DNA from: Porphyridium purpureum
Lineage: Eukaryota; Rhodophyta; Bangiophyceae; Porphyridiales; Porphyridiaceae
DNA length: 64,000 bases
Direction: 5' to 3'
Assembly (NCBI GenBank): GCA_008690995.1
Contig: VRMN01000005.1
Location: 248,001-312,000, forward strand
Shown: positions 11,335-21,177 of the stretch, piece after piece
Layout of the letters: each line of letters starts with the position of its first letter
Numbering within the stretch: the stretch's first letter is position 1
Position numbers and translations under genes: made by a program
The notes under the pieces: generated by a model
Databases searched by the model: none
What the model was told of the DNA's origin: nothing
What the model saw: the letters and a program-made list of their open reading frames with translations, nothing else

Positions 11335-11340
11335 TATAAA
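11335..11340 (+). promoter_or_regulatory. TATA box of the left LTR
   Basis: TATAAA followed by AA in an otherwise GC-rich stretch, at the position expected for the U3 promoter of an LTR. The copy in the right LTR is at 17525-17530. Confidence 0.65.
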
Positions 11341-12121
11341 AAGACGCGCGGGTCGGCAACCAAGGGGGGGAGAGGGGGGTCGGGAGACAGAAGGAGTAAG
11401 GTGGATCTAAGTAAAAACAGGTGTATTCAAGGGAGCGTGTTCGGGCCTTGGGTACCTGTTGAGGGAGCGGGGGTACAGCGGGAGTACAGCGGGGGTACGG
11501 CGGGGGTACGGCGGGGGTACGGCGGGAGTACAGCGCGAGCGAGCGAGCGGGGGGTTTAACGGGGAAGGTTCGCGGATGCCCTGGGGTAAGGCGTCATTAG
11601 ACGGTCCTTGTTCGGAAGTGGATCCGGGGGTGGTACGTGGGCGGGGGCGGATAAAGGAGTGATAGGCCGTTTGAAGCCGAAAGGTGAGGCAACCTCCTCC
11701 GGCTAACCCCGGCTGCCCACAACGCCTCCCCGGGTCCCGGATCACCGTAAGGTGTGGCCGAACGGGATCCCGGTTGGGCAGCGGACGCCTGGTTCCCCCG
11801 TTACGCGCGTCTTCCGTGTGTGTGCTTTTGGTTGGCTGTGCCTGCTCCGTGCGTGTGCTCTTGGTTGGCTGTGTCTTTCCCGTGTGTCTGCTCTTGGTTG
11901 GTTCTGTCGGTCCCGTGTGTGGGTGCTCTTGGCTGTTTGCGTGTGAACAGCGTGCGTGAGCGTCGTTGGTTCCGGGTTTCCTGCCTGCCGCAGGTCCAGT
12001 TGGCTGCGGGTGTCTTGTGTTTCCTCTTGGTTGCGTGGATTGTCCAGCTTGTGTGCGTGCGTGTGCCGCTTGGCTTGCTGTTGGGTGTGCCGCTGTGTCC
12101 TGGGCCAGCACGGTTCGTGAC

Positions 12122-12139
12122 ATAATTTCCGGAAATTAT
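12122..12139. other. Perfect 18-bp palindrome at the primer-binding position
   Basis: ATAATTTCCGGAAATTAT is its own reverse complement and starts at the last base of the left LTR, where the primer-binding site of an LTR element is expected. No match to the common initiator-methionine tRNA primer site was recognised. A non-standard primer or a self-priming mechanism, as known from some Ty3/gypsy elements, is possible. Confidence 0.6.
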
Positions 12140-12301
12140 CTTCCAGGATTGCGTGGCATCTGACGTTGGTGCGAGAGAGGGTGGGGTGTGGACGTGAGAT
12201 CGGTCTTGATCTTGGACAAACTTGTGTCCACATTCTGATACGTACGGTCACCGAGTGAAGGATTGCGAGAGAGGATTCGGAGCAGGAACGAAGTCGCAAA
12301 G

Positions 12302-13243
12302 ATGGTGCGTGGCAGGAAGACGACGATGGGCTCAGACGATGCGCGAGAGCACGCGTCCTCGAGCGAGCTGGAACGTGCACAGGCTGGCGCGCTGGCACCA
12401 GAGCCGACAATGCCCACGGCTCGTGGTGACGAGATAGGAAGTCATGGGGTTGTGAGTGTTCAGCAGAAGGAAGAGGGTGTCCCCGCCATTGTGCGCGGCA
12501 AGATTCGTTCTCAACTGGGCCAGGCTATTTGTGACGCGGGCGTGCAGATTGAGAAGGCCGGTGATCCACTTTTTCTGACCGCCAAGATGGTCTGGTTCAA
12601 TCGCCTGCGTGACATGGGAGAGGATCCAGACCAACATGTATCCTCGATTGATGCAGTTTTCCGCGGGGTGGGGCTGAGGAAATGCTACGAGGTCCTGTCG
12701 GAGTTGCACGGTGCAACAGCACAAGAGGCATGGGCGGCTGTGGCTGCTTACTTCTACAACAAGGAGCACGAGCGCGCCCTTCGTGCAGAGCATCACGATG
12801 TTGAGTATGTTATTGGCCAGGACCTAAAGAAATTCGTGGAGGTCCTGGAGGATCGCTGCACGGCTCTGGGAGAATCTGACACTCGCAAGATTGAGGCACT
12901 TACGTTGGCGCTTCCGAAAAACTCCGAGCTGCGTCGTCAGGCCAGGACGTACGGCATACAGGGGAACTGGACCTTGATGAAGACTGCTCTGTTGGAGGAG
13001 GCTGGTCAGTATGGAACCTTTGGTGCGCTTGGCTCGCAGTACGGTGTAAGGGCAGTGAGGAAGCCCGAGCGCGTGCACCATTTGGGTAACTTTGATGAAG
13101 CTGGGCTCCCTGGGTTGAATCCTCGCAAGCGACTGGTCAAGTGCTGGGAGTGCCAGGAGCGGGGCCACGTTCGCATGGAGTGCCCAAAGTGGGAGAAAAA
13201 TAAGAGGCAGAGGACCGAAGAACGCCAGACAAAAAACGAGTAG
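12302..13243 (+). CDS. gag: gag of the chromovirus
   Basis: The structural protein frame starts with ATG at 12302 and has about 313 residues. It carries one CCHC zinc knuckle near the C-terminus (CWECQERGH...C), typical of nucleocapsid regions of Ty3/gypsy gag. The upstream part is helical and matches the capsid region in position. The frame overlaps the start of the pol frame by about 40 bases, and a run of the A AAA AAC type sits in the overlap. This is a site class used by retroelements for -1 read-through into pol. Confidence 0.9.
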   Translation: MVRGRKTTMGSDDAREHASSSELERAQAGALAPEPTMPTARGDEIGSHGVVSVQQKEEGVPAIVRGKIRSQLGQAICDAGVQIEKAGDPLFLTAKMVWFNRLRDMGEDPDQHVSSIDAVFRGVGLRKCYEVLSELHGATAQEAWAAVAAYFYNKEHERALRAEHHDVEYVIGQDLKKFVEVLEDRCTALGESDTRKIEALTLALPKNSELRRQARTYGIQGNWTLMKTALLEEAGQYGTFGALGSQYGVRAVRKPERVHHLGNFDEAGLPGLNPRKRLVKCWECQERGHVRMECPKWEKNKRQRTEERQTKNE

Positions 13244-13278
13244 CGGGGGGATGCGAAGGCCCCCCGGAATCTGAAGAA

Positions 13279-16200
13279 TTGTCGGAGGCAGTCCCACTGG
13301 GCTCGTATCCATGGATACACGTACAGGCTGAATGGGGAGGTCTGAAGGTTCGGACTACTGCGCTGGTTGATACGGGGGCTTTATCCACGTGGATGAACGA
13401 CGATTTGGCTGACCGTCTTGGGCTTCTTCGCAGAAAGACCCACACACAGGCATTGGGCCCAACCAATGAGGTGTTGGGGGAGGCCGAGGAGAGCGTTGCC
13501 ACAATTTGGGTTGGTGAGGGAATTCAGTCGGAGGAAAGCGTCCGGATTATGAGGAACCTCGGACCTGATCTCATACTGGGAATGCGTTTTCTTGCCAAGC
13601 ATGTCAGTTGCTTGATCCCGGGAAAGGGTCTGGGCCTACGCTCGGGCGGATGGATTACTTTTGTCAACCGAGACGTTTCCAGTGCACAGGAAGCCGTGTG
13701 TCATACATGCCTGGAAAGACACAGGATCCTGGGATCGATGTATGAGGAAGCCAAACCCACGGTGCAGTTGGAGGCGGTGCACTATATTGCTGATGGAGCA
13801 GAAGTGAAGAAGCGAATCCAGGCCCTCGAAGAAAAGTATGCAGGTCACAACGAGGCTGTTTGTTCTACCATTGAAGCCAAGATCTTTGAGCATTTGGATG
13901 AAGCGCAAAGCAGGGAGATGAAAGGGCTCTTGAAGAAGTTTTGGGTTCTCTTCCGGCCGGAGCTGGGTAAGACAGACCTCGTCGAGCATACGATTCGCAT
14001 CAAGCCAGAGCGTTTGGAGGATCTCCCCAGGGCAAGGTTACGTCGCAGGGCTCCTGCGGTGACGCAGGCTGAGCGCGAGATGGTGCAAGGGCTGGTCGCC
14101 CGAGGAGTGCTGGAGCCGAGTTTGTCAGATGTGTCGAGCCAGAATGTCATGGTCAAGAAGCCGAATGGCGGCTGGCGTCTGACGACAGACTTCCGAACGC
14201 TTAATGATGCGACTGTTAAAGATCGATATCCCATTCCGGACGTGGGAGAGATGATCGACTGGTTTGCATCGTGGAAGTTCAAGAGTATCCTGGATCTGAA
14301 GGATGGCTTCTTCCAAGTCCCTCTGGCCCCCGAGAGCCGACCATTGACAGCGATTATCACTCCGGACGGGCTGTTTCAATACTGCCGATTACCTCAGGGT
14401 TGCTGTAATAGCCCAAGTACCTTCCAGCGATTGACAAATACGGTCCTGGGCCCGCTCAGGTACCTGAATGCATTGGTTTACATTGATGATTTGGCAATCG
14501 GGACAAAGACGTTTGAAGAGCACTTGCAAGCGCTGCAGCGGGTGCTGGAGCAATTCTGCGCTGCGGGCTTGGTGTTCTCATTGTCGAAGTGCAGATTTGG
14601 GGCTTTAAGGGTCGAGTTTCTTGGACATGATATCGGCCTGGACGGTATAAGGCCGAGCCAGAGGAAGACGGAGGCTGTGCGAGCATGGCAGGAGCCGAGG
14701 AATGCAAAGGAACTGCAGCAGTTCATTGGGCTCGTGGGGTGGTTCCGCAATTTTATCGAGGGATTTGAGGAAGTCTGCAGGCCTCTTAGGGATGCTATGA
14801 AGGGCCTTCAAATCAACGCCAAAGGAAGCAAGTGGAAGAAATACCCTATGAACTCGGCGGATTGGCAGGCACGATTTGGTGAGCCTCAGAGTCAGGCGCT
14901 TCTGTCGCTTCGGGAAGCACTCAGTGATCCAGAAACTGGAGATCGAAAGGTTTTGGCTGCATACGACCCAGAAGCAGAGCATACGCTGTGGACAGACGCT
15001 TCTAGCACTGGCTTGGGAGCAATGTTGACGCAGAGGGAGGGCACTGGCGATCGTCCAGTGGCATTTTACTCGAGGCTTCTGAGACCGGCCGAGCAGAACT
15101 ATACCGTGACGGAGAAGGAGTGCTTGGCCGCCATTGCAGCCATGGAGCACTTCAGGCATTACTTGTACGGCAAACGATTCGTGCTCATGACTGACCACAG
15201 CGCATTGAGCTGGCTCATGAGGCAAAAGGAGCCTCAAGGTCGGATTGCGCGATGGATTCTCAAGGTACAGGACTTCGACTTCCAGGTTCAGCATCATCCA
15301 GGCAAGGCGAATACAGTGGCAGATGCGCTTTCGCGTCCAGCTGTACGTATGAATGAGGAAGAGGCTCGGGTGGCGAGCGAGAGCAATAAGTCTGAGACTC
15401 TCAACAACACGAGCGAAATCGAGCTCATTGGACTGAATGCTGTTGAGGATGAGGAAGTGAAGCGGGTAGTTCGGTTGGCTGAAATGCTGCAGGAAGAGAT
15501 TCAGGGTCCAGCTTCGGGGGCCGATGGGGGTATGGTCCCTGTCACATCGGCCGGAGTGCGAGAGCTGCTGCTTCATACTGGCGAGCATACAGGAGCGAAC
15601 GATGCGTACACACCACCTTCGATGGAAGAGATCGTGGCTGCATACGCAGACGACACGGACATTCAGGAACAGTTGAAGAATCTGAAAGCAGACAAGCCCG
15701 AATACACGTACCCGGAGTACACCGTTGATGAGGATGGAGTCATCTGGGCTATGCTTCGCGATGAGTCCAGGGTCGTGATACCAAACGCTCTGGTGCAGCG
15801 CGTCCTGCATGTGTATCACAGCACGCCACTTTCAGGGCACCTTGGAATAGGAAAGACTGCAAAGCGGGTCTCGGATGCACGATACTGGTGGACCGGTTGG
15901 ACGGAAGATGTTCGTCAGTTTGTTCTTTGTTGCCATGAGTGCTTTTCAAGGAAAACAAAGGCGCCCCCGAGAAGGGCTCGCATGCAAGTCTATCGCGCGG
16001 TGAGACGTTTCGAGATTGTCTCGATAGATGTTCTGAGTATCACACCGACAACAACTCGCGGGCACAGCAAAGTGGTAATCATGGTGGACGCCTTCACAAA
16101 GTGGGTTCGTGCCCATGCAGTCAAGGATGAGACTGCGGCTACACTGGCACGTGTTTTCCTAGACGGTTGGGTGTGCGATTTTGGACCGCCAGAGTCTCTG

Positions 16201-17016
16201 CTGTCCGACCGGGGACCGGGCTTTGTAGCCGACATCCTTTCAAAAATGTGTGAAAATCTGGGTGTAGGACGTATGCTTACGACAGCATACCATCCGCAGA
16301 CGAACGGGGTTGTGGAGCGCTTTAACCAGACAGTGTGTCAAATGTTGTCGGCATACGTGTGTGCGAACGGAAAAGACTGGGATCGCTGGTTGCCGGTAAT
16401 GGTGTATGCGTATAATACAGCCCGGCATGCATCCACGAAGATGTCTCCGTTTGAACTGTTGTATGGTGAGCCGGCGCGGGACTGGGCAAGTATGGCGGGA
16501 CCCAGAGCTGTTGAACAAGCAGATGACCTCGCGAAGAAGCTTGCTGCATGTCACGCCATTGCCAATAAGAATGCGAAGATCGCACAGGATCGGTACACGA
16601 AGAACTATGATCGCCGAGTCAGGGAACATGACTTCAAGCCGGGCGACGTGGTGTACGTTTGGGCGCCGCCTTCAGGAGAAGGGCGCAAGCTGAAAAAGCC
16701 GTGGGTAGGACCACTATCCATCCTGAGAATGGTCGGGGTTCATGCAGTACTGTGCAGTGAAGGCCATCCTGACGGGAAGTTGGTCCACGTGAACCGGCTT
16801 GCTCGGGCCCACAAGGACCTCATTGAGGCAAGTGGATCCCAAGTCTTGCAAGGAGAAGACGGCAGCTGGGCTATAGAGGCTATAGCCGGGGATCGGGTTG
16901 TGGGCGGACGCCGAGAGTACAGAGTTAGATGGCGAGGACTCGGTAAACGTGGGGATACGTGGGAACCTGAGCTCGCATTGCCACCAATGATGGTGGCTGC
17001 CTACCGTGACGCGTGA
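13279..17016 (+). CDS. pol: pol of the chromovirus (PR-RT-RH-IN-chromodomain)
   Basis: One long frame with all parts of a Ty3/gypsy pol in order. There is an aspartic protease (VDTGALS, about 13366-13386), a reverse transcriptase with the YIDD box near 14477, RNase H (LWTDAS, about 14989), an integrase with an HHCC zinc region around 15815-15940, and a DDE core (IDVLS, SDRGPGF, VVERFN, about 16024-16330). A chromodomain closes the protein (EYRVRWRGLG and TWEPE, about 16915-16975). The chromodomain is what defines chromoviruses and is thought to steer integration to marked chromatin. The frame is open upstream of 13279, overlapping the end of gag, and probably lacks its own ATG because it is expressed by read-through. 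Confidence 0.95.
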   Translation: MSEAVPLGSYPWIHVQAEWGGLKVRTTALVDTGALSTWMNDDLADRLGLLRRKTHTQALGPTNEVLGEAEESVATIWVGEGIQSEESVRIMRNLGPDLILGMRFLAKHVSCLIPGKGLGLRSGGWITFVNRDVSSAQEAVCHTCLERHRILGSMYEEAKPTVQLEAVHYIADGAEVKKRIQALEEKYAGHNEAVCSTIEAKIFEHLDEAQSREMKGLLKKFWVLFRPELGKTDLVEHTIRIKPERLEDLPRARLRRRAPAVTQAEREMVQGLVARGVLEPSLSDVSSQNVMVKKPNGGWRLTTDFRTLNDATVKDRYPIPDVGEMIDWFASWKFKSILDLKDGFFQVPLAPESRPLTAIITPDGLFQYCRLPQGCCNSPSTFQRLTNTVLGPLRYLNALVYIDDLAIGTKTFEEHLQALQRVLEQFCAAGLVFSLSKCRFGALRVEFLGHDIGLDGIRPSQRKTEAVRAWQEPRNAKELQQFIGLVGWFRNFIEGFEEVCRPLRDAMKGLQINAKGSKWKKYPMNSADWQARFGEPQSQALLSLREALSDPETGDRKVLAAYDPEAEHTLWTDASSTGLGAMLTQREGTGDRPVAFYSRLLRPAEQNYTVTEKECLAAIAAMEHFRHYLYGKRFVLMTDHSALSWLMRQKEPQGRIARWILKVQDFDFQVQHHPGKANTVADALSRPAVRMNEEEARVASESNKSETLNNTSEIELIGLNAVEDEEVKRVVRLAEMLQEEIQGPASGADGGMVPVTSAGVRELLLHTGEHTGANDAYTPPSMEEIVAAYADDTDIQEQLKNLKADKPEYTYPEYTVDEDGVIWAMLRDESRVVIPNALVQRVLHVYHSTPLSGHLGIGKTAKRVSDARYWWTGWTEDVRQFVLCCHECFSRKTKAPPRRARMQVYRAVRRFEIVSIDVLSITPTTTRGHSKVVIMVDAFTKWVRAHAVKDETAATLARVFLDGWVCDFGPPESLLSDRGPGFVADILSKMCENLGVGRMLTTAYHPQTNGVVERFNQTVCQMLSAYVCANGKDWDRWLPVMVYAYNTARHASTKMSPFELLYGEPARDWASMAGPRAVEQADDLAKKLAACHAIANKNAKIAQDRYTKNYDRRVREHDFKPGDVVYVWAPPSGEGRKLKKPWVGPLSILRMVGVHAVLCSEGHPDGKLVHVNRLARAHKDLIEASGSQVLQGEDGSWAIEAIAGDRVVGGRREYRVRWRGLGKRGDTWEPELALPPMMVAAYRDA

Positions 17017-17255
17017 CCAGTGGCGGAACCTCGGACACACCGGCCGGGTGGAGGGCCACGTGGACGGACGTCCTCTTCGAGTACTTACGATGCCAAGACG
17101 GGCACACGAAGCCGATGGCCAGTGCACGGGCGACATCGAGCTTGAGACGTGGATGCCGGACGCGTCAAGCATTGGCATGTGCTGTAAGTATGAAGTGACT
17201 CTCCGGAAGCTTCGGACCATGTGATACCTGACATTGGGAAGCGGAGAGGGTGGGA

Positions 17256-18300
17256 TGTCACGGGAGTAGCCCGTGTGTTAAGGAAATGATTAAAAATAGC
17301 CATAGTCCGTGGCCGGATACCTGGTCGCGCCGGACCCACTGTACTGTAGGTGTACAAGGGGGCGCGTGGTAGGCCTGAAGGCCCCTTCCCTTAGGGACCA
17401 GACGCGCGATGACCACCCAGTATGGAATGGGTGTACAGCCAGGAGGTGGCTGGAACCTTCTGGAAGGTTCTAGACTCAGCGACAGCAAGGCACTGTACCT
17501 CGGGGGTACAGTGGTCGCGATGGGTATAAAAAGACGCGCGGGTCGGCAACCAAGGGGGGGAGAGGGGGGTCGGGAGACAGAAGGGTTAAGGGGGATCTAA
17601 GTAAAAACAGGTGTATTCAAGGAAGCGTGTTCGGGCCTTGGGTACCTGTTGAGGAGCGGGGGTACAGCGGGAGTACAGCGGGGGTACGGCGGGGGTACGG
17701 CGGGAGTACAGCGCGAGCGAGCGAGCGGGGGGTTTAACGGGGAAGGTTCGCGGATGCCCTGGGGTAAGGCGTCGTTAGACGGTCCTTGTTCGGAAGTGGA
17801 TCCGGGGGTGGTACGTGGGCGGGGGCGGATAAAGGAGTGATAGGCCGTTTGAAGCCGAAAGGTGAGGCAACCTCCTCCGGCTAACCCCGGCTGCCCACAA
17901 CGCCTCCCCGGGTCCCGGATCACCGTAAGGTGTGGCCGAACGGGATCCCGGTTGGGCAGCGGACGCCTGGTTCCCCCGTTACGCGCGTCTTCCGTGTGTG
18001 TGCTTTTGGTTGGCTGTGCCTGCTCCGTGCGTGTGCTCTTGGTTGGCTGTGTCTTTCCCGTGTGTCTGCTCTTGGTTGGTTCTGTCGGTCCCGTGTGTGG
18101 GTGCTCTTGGCTGTTTGCGTGTGAACAGCGTGCGTGAGCGTCGTTGGTTCCGGGTTTCCTGCCTGCCGCAGGTCCAGTTGGCTGCGGGTGTCTTGTGTTT
18201 CCTCTTGGTTGCGTGGATTGTCCAGCTTGTGTGCGTGCGTGTGCCGCTTGGCTTGCTGTTGGGTGTGCCGCTGTGTCCTGGGCCAGCACGGTTCGTGACA
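17256..18300 (+). repeat. Right LTR of the chromovirus
   Basis: It starts TGTCA and ends TGACA, like the left LTR. A purine-rich stretch (about 17236-17255) lies directly before it, as expected for the polypurine tract that primes plus-strand synthesis. The heat-shock element at 17452-17475 and the TATA box at 17525 are conserved with the left LTR. Confidence 0.96.
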
Positions 18301-19798
18301 CAAAAACGATGTGCGCGTATATGTCCGTGCAACGCTACCAAGCTCACACCCTTTCACCCATGCAACGCTACGCCCTGGAGACAAGCACACATCCTGCAGT
18401 GCTAAGTTTATATTTGCCATCAGTCTCGATGACTGTCGGGTGCTGCCGCCAAGGCGCACCTTTTTAGCTGTATACACATCAACAAAGTCTGTGGTACACT
18501 TCGTGACAACATCTTCGCTCCAACTCAACTTGTATTCAAGTCCATACCGATACCAAGCGGCGGGGAAAAGGGTACCAACACTCCTTGCTCGCGAGCGTAC
18601 TTGTCCGCGCCCTGCGGCTAGTTGTGCTATGCGCTTATGTACATGCGCGGCGTCGCGTCGCTCCCGTCCGCACGCCACGGCTTCATTCGCGCTCGGCTGC
18701 CGCCACGCTCCAAACAAAACTCACGCATCCCGCGTGCTCAACACGCCACACACGCGAATATCACCGCCACTAACCTCAAAGAGGCTTGGATGCCGGCACC
18801 AACCACATGTACGGCAGAACGCTTGCGCTTTCGCAACGTGCACCACGCATTCGTGCACACGCATCGTCTTGCCGCACCCGTGCACTGTCGGCTCCTAGTA
18901 TATTTCTTCAATAGCCTCTACTCCAAACACATTCGTTCGCTGGAAGTGAAGGCTTCTGTGCGAACACCAACCGCACGCGACCCCTGGTTGCACGACGGAA
19001 AGGTATTTTTCGGCACTTTTGAGACGGATTAGCAGAGGATCCGGGAGGAAAAGCACATTTTTGGTAATGGATATTGTGGTCAATTCTACGCTACTTTTAC
19101 TGTCAATGTAATCACTAGCGGATTCCGTGACCTCGTCGTGAACTTCTTGCTTGCTTCTCGGAACCTACCCGTGCATGCCTTGATATTTATACCTTTTTTT
19201 GCTCTCGAACGTATGTTCAGTGCAAACGAACCCTCAAAAGGGGAACTCATGCGGAGCACTCCAATGCTCTTGGCATTTCTCAAAGTGCCGCGTAAATAAG
19301 TCACATTCTCGCCACAATTAACCCATTGTGTGGCGCGCAATGCGTAGTACAATCCTTATTTAAATTAACGGTAAACGTGGATTAGTAGTAATGAAATGGA
19401 CTTAAATTACTACTAAATGGTGGAACTAATGAAGGTGGATAGCTTGTAAACCCCAAAATAAATTTTTAGTCACCGACGGTACCTCTTACCGAAAACGAAA
19501 GATGAAAAAAAAAATAACATCCATGGGAAGCAATGGAAGCTCCGTTTGATACCTTTAGCTGCGCTGGCTTTTTGCGCTGTACCACACGCCACGTGCGCCA
19601 GACATCTAAACATATCCCAGGTGCGAACGCATCTCGGGATCTCGAAAACATCCGGAGGTGCGCACTCCCGCACGCATACACATCCGTTCGATGCAGCTGC
19701 GCGTCTACGACAGGCACGGCTCGCTCCCCAGTGAGCGCCTATTGTCCTGTACACCGCTCCAGCCGGGTGTACAGCCCGACACTTCATCCACGGTAAAC
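18301..19798. other. Intergenic, no gene recognised
   Basis: Short overlapping frames only. One small perfect hairpin is visible: TTAGTAGTAAT at 19382-19392 pairs with ATTACTACTAA at 19406-19416, with a 13-base loop. No gene assigned. Confidence 0.5.
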
Positions 19799-20716
19799 GA
19801 TCGAACCGATTAAGTACAGTTAGAATACGACAAAGACAACCAGAAGTGGACGAAATGCGTCAAAATTAACCGAAACATGGATAGAGGTTTAAACGTAAGC
19901 CGAAAGCTTTTCATTCCATGGCTTCTCGTGAACCAGTATTGGTTTTCGCGCCAAGGCTGCGTTGACAAGCGGGCGTTCGAGTTCGGAAAAGTTGTGCAGG
20001 GATCGGGAAAGAAGCCGAGGCGTTGGGATTTCCTTCTTTGGCCGTCTTTCAGGAATGTGGCAAGCTTGAGCTTCCTTGGGACGAGTGTGTGCGTATGATC
20101 AGGGTAGTGCACCAAGCGTGTGGAAAATACTGCCAATTTTGGTCGCAAATGAAAATGTGTACTTGTCTTTTCTGCTCACGCAAGTTCAAGGCGGGCTTGA
20201 GGGATTCGGCAGCCACGGATAAGTGTGTACTGGATGCCCCGGGTGTGCTTTAACATTCTTACGGCGTTTCACAACTACTGTAGACGAGAACTTTGGCAGC
20301 AGAATTCACCAACCGGCGATTCTACATGCCGAAAAACCTGCAAGGTGCAGTACAAAGTTGAAAAAGCTCAGTTGTCGAAGCCAGTCCAGTCCCTCGTGGA
20401 CACGCTATCTCTTCGCGCGCTCGTTTCAGCAGCTGCATGATTTCAGCAAAATGAGCCGCAAGTTCTCGCCATCGGCTCAGCCGTGGCCGCAACAGGTTTT
20501 CTATCGCCCCTGGACGAACAGCTCGTACAGGTCTGTGACGAGAAGCTCCGGAAAAGTTGTGAATCCTATCGATGGTTAAATTGTTTGTCTTGCCATCAAA
20601 TGAAATATTTTCGGTGTACCGCTTCAACTTTATCAATGTTTTGGTTGATTTTGACAAGTTTTGCCCATTCTAGGTTGGTTTTGCCTTTCTCTAACTGTAC
20701 CTGGTCGATTCTGTCT
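19799..20716. mobile_element. Diverged inverted-repeat element (possible foldback or MITE)
   Basis: The reverse complement of about 19799-19910 aligns with about 20600-20716 along roughly 110 bases at about three-quarters identity by eye. The best-matched parts are the outer TCTAACTGTAC block and the TTGGTTGATTTTGAC/TCGGTTAATTTTGAC block. The pair surrounds roughly 690 bases without recognisable genes. No target duplication was found. It could be an old non-autonomous DNA transposon or simply an inverted duplication. Confidence 0.45.
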
Positions 20717-21177
20717 TTTACTCGAAAAGGGGAAGAAGAAAAAAAAAAAAAACCAAGAAAAACTCCAAGACATTTCACAGTTTTTACTGGACGCACCGTA
20801 TCTGCCCCAACCTTACAATCCACCTGTCGCTGTTGCCGCAGTCCAAAGATGAGGCTCACACGTTTTTTTGAGCGCAATCCTGAACATCCACGCCATTCAT
20901 TGCTTCCTATGCACCAGGGTAGAGGCTCGCATACCAGCTTCCAATTACCTCAATTCATGAATTACCTGTTACACCCTCACTCACAGCTCTTCAAGGTTCA
21001 GAAAACACCCTGTATAAAATCTCAGCTATGCTCTCTTTATTCATGTACTTGCCTACCTTACTCTCGGCGTCTGACCCTTTCATCAACCGTTTTCAATTTC
21101 CGTCTGCTCGAACAAGCGCCCCCTCGGGTTCCTTAATGCTCAGTGTCCCTCATAACCACTCACGACCCCTCGTTGAG
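20717..21177. other. Intergenic, no gene recognised
   Basis: An A-run at about 20740-20752 and short unconvincing open frames. Nothing else was recognised. Confidence 0.4.

Larger units (their letters stand above)
11066..12122 (+). repeat. Left LTR of the chromovirus
   Basis: Nearly identical to 17256-18300, differing in length by about one copy of a short tandem unit. It contains a short G-rich tandem repeat built on GGGGTACGGC and GAGTACAGC units (about 11469-11535), a TATAAA box at 11335-11340, a heat-shock element upstream of it and several GTAC motifs. Confidence 0.96.
11066..18300 (+). mobile_element. Ty3/gypsy LTR retrotransposon, chromovirus type
   Basis: An element of about 7.2 kb bounded by two long terminal repeats that begin with TGTCA and end with TGACA. 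It is flanked by a 4-base direct repeat CAAA (11062-11065 and 18301-18304), probably the target-site duplication. The order is LTR, gag, then pol with protease, reverse transcriptase, RNase H, integrase and a C-terminal chromodomain, then LTR. This order and the chromodomain place it in the chromovirus branch of Ty3/gypsy. The two LTRs are almost identical by eye, so the insertion is young. It looks whole: no obvious breaks were seen in gag or pol. Confidence 0.97.

Noticed and set aside
11407-12123. Minus-strand open frame of 238 codons inside the left LTR, with a near copy at 17597-18301
   Set aside because: Present twice only because the LTR is duplicated. The translation is a low-complexity Thr/His/Gln/Pro sequence from a repetitive, GT-rich DNA stretch.
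14605-15819. 404-codon minus-strand open frame
   Set aside because: Antisense of pol; no domain and explained by base composition of the real frame.
20483-21136. 217-codon plus-strand open frame
   Set aside because: It runs through one arm of the inverted-repeat element and an A-run giving polylysine; no domain and no codon-usage support.
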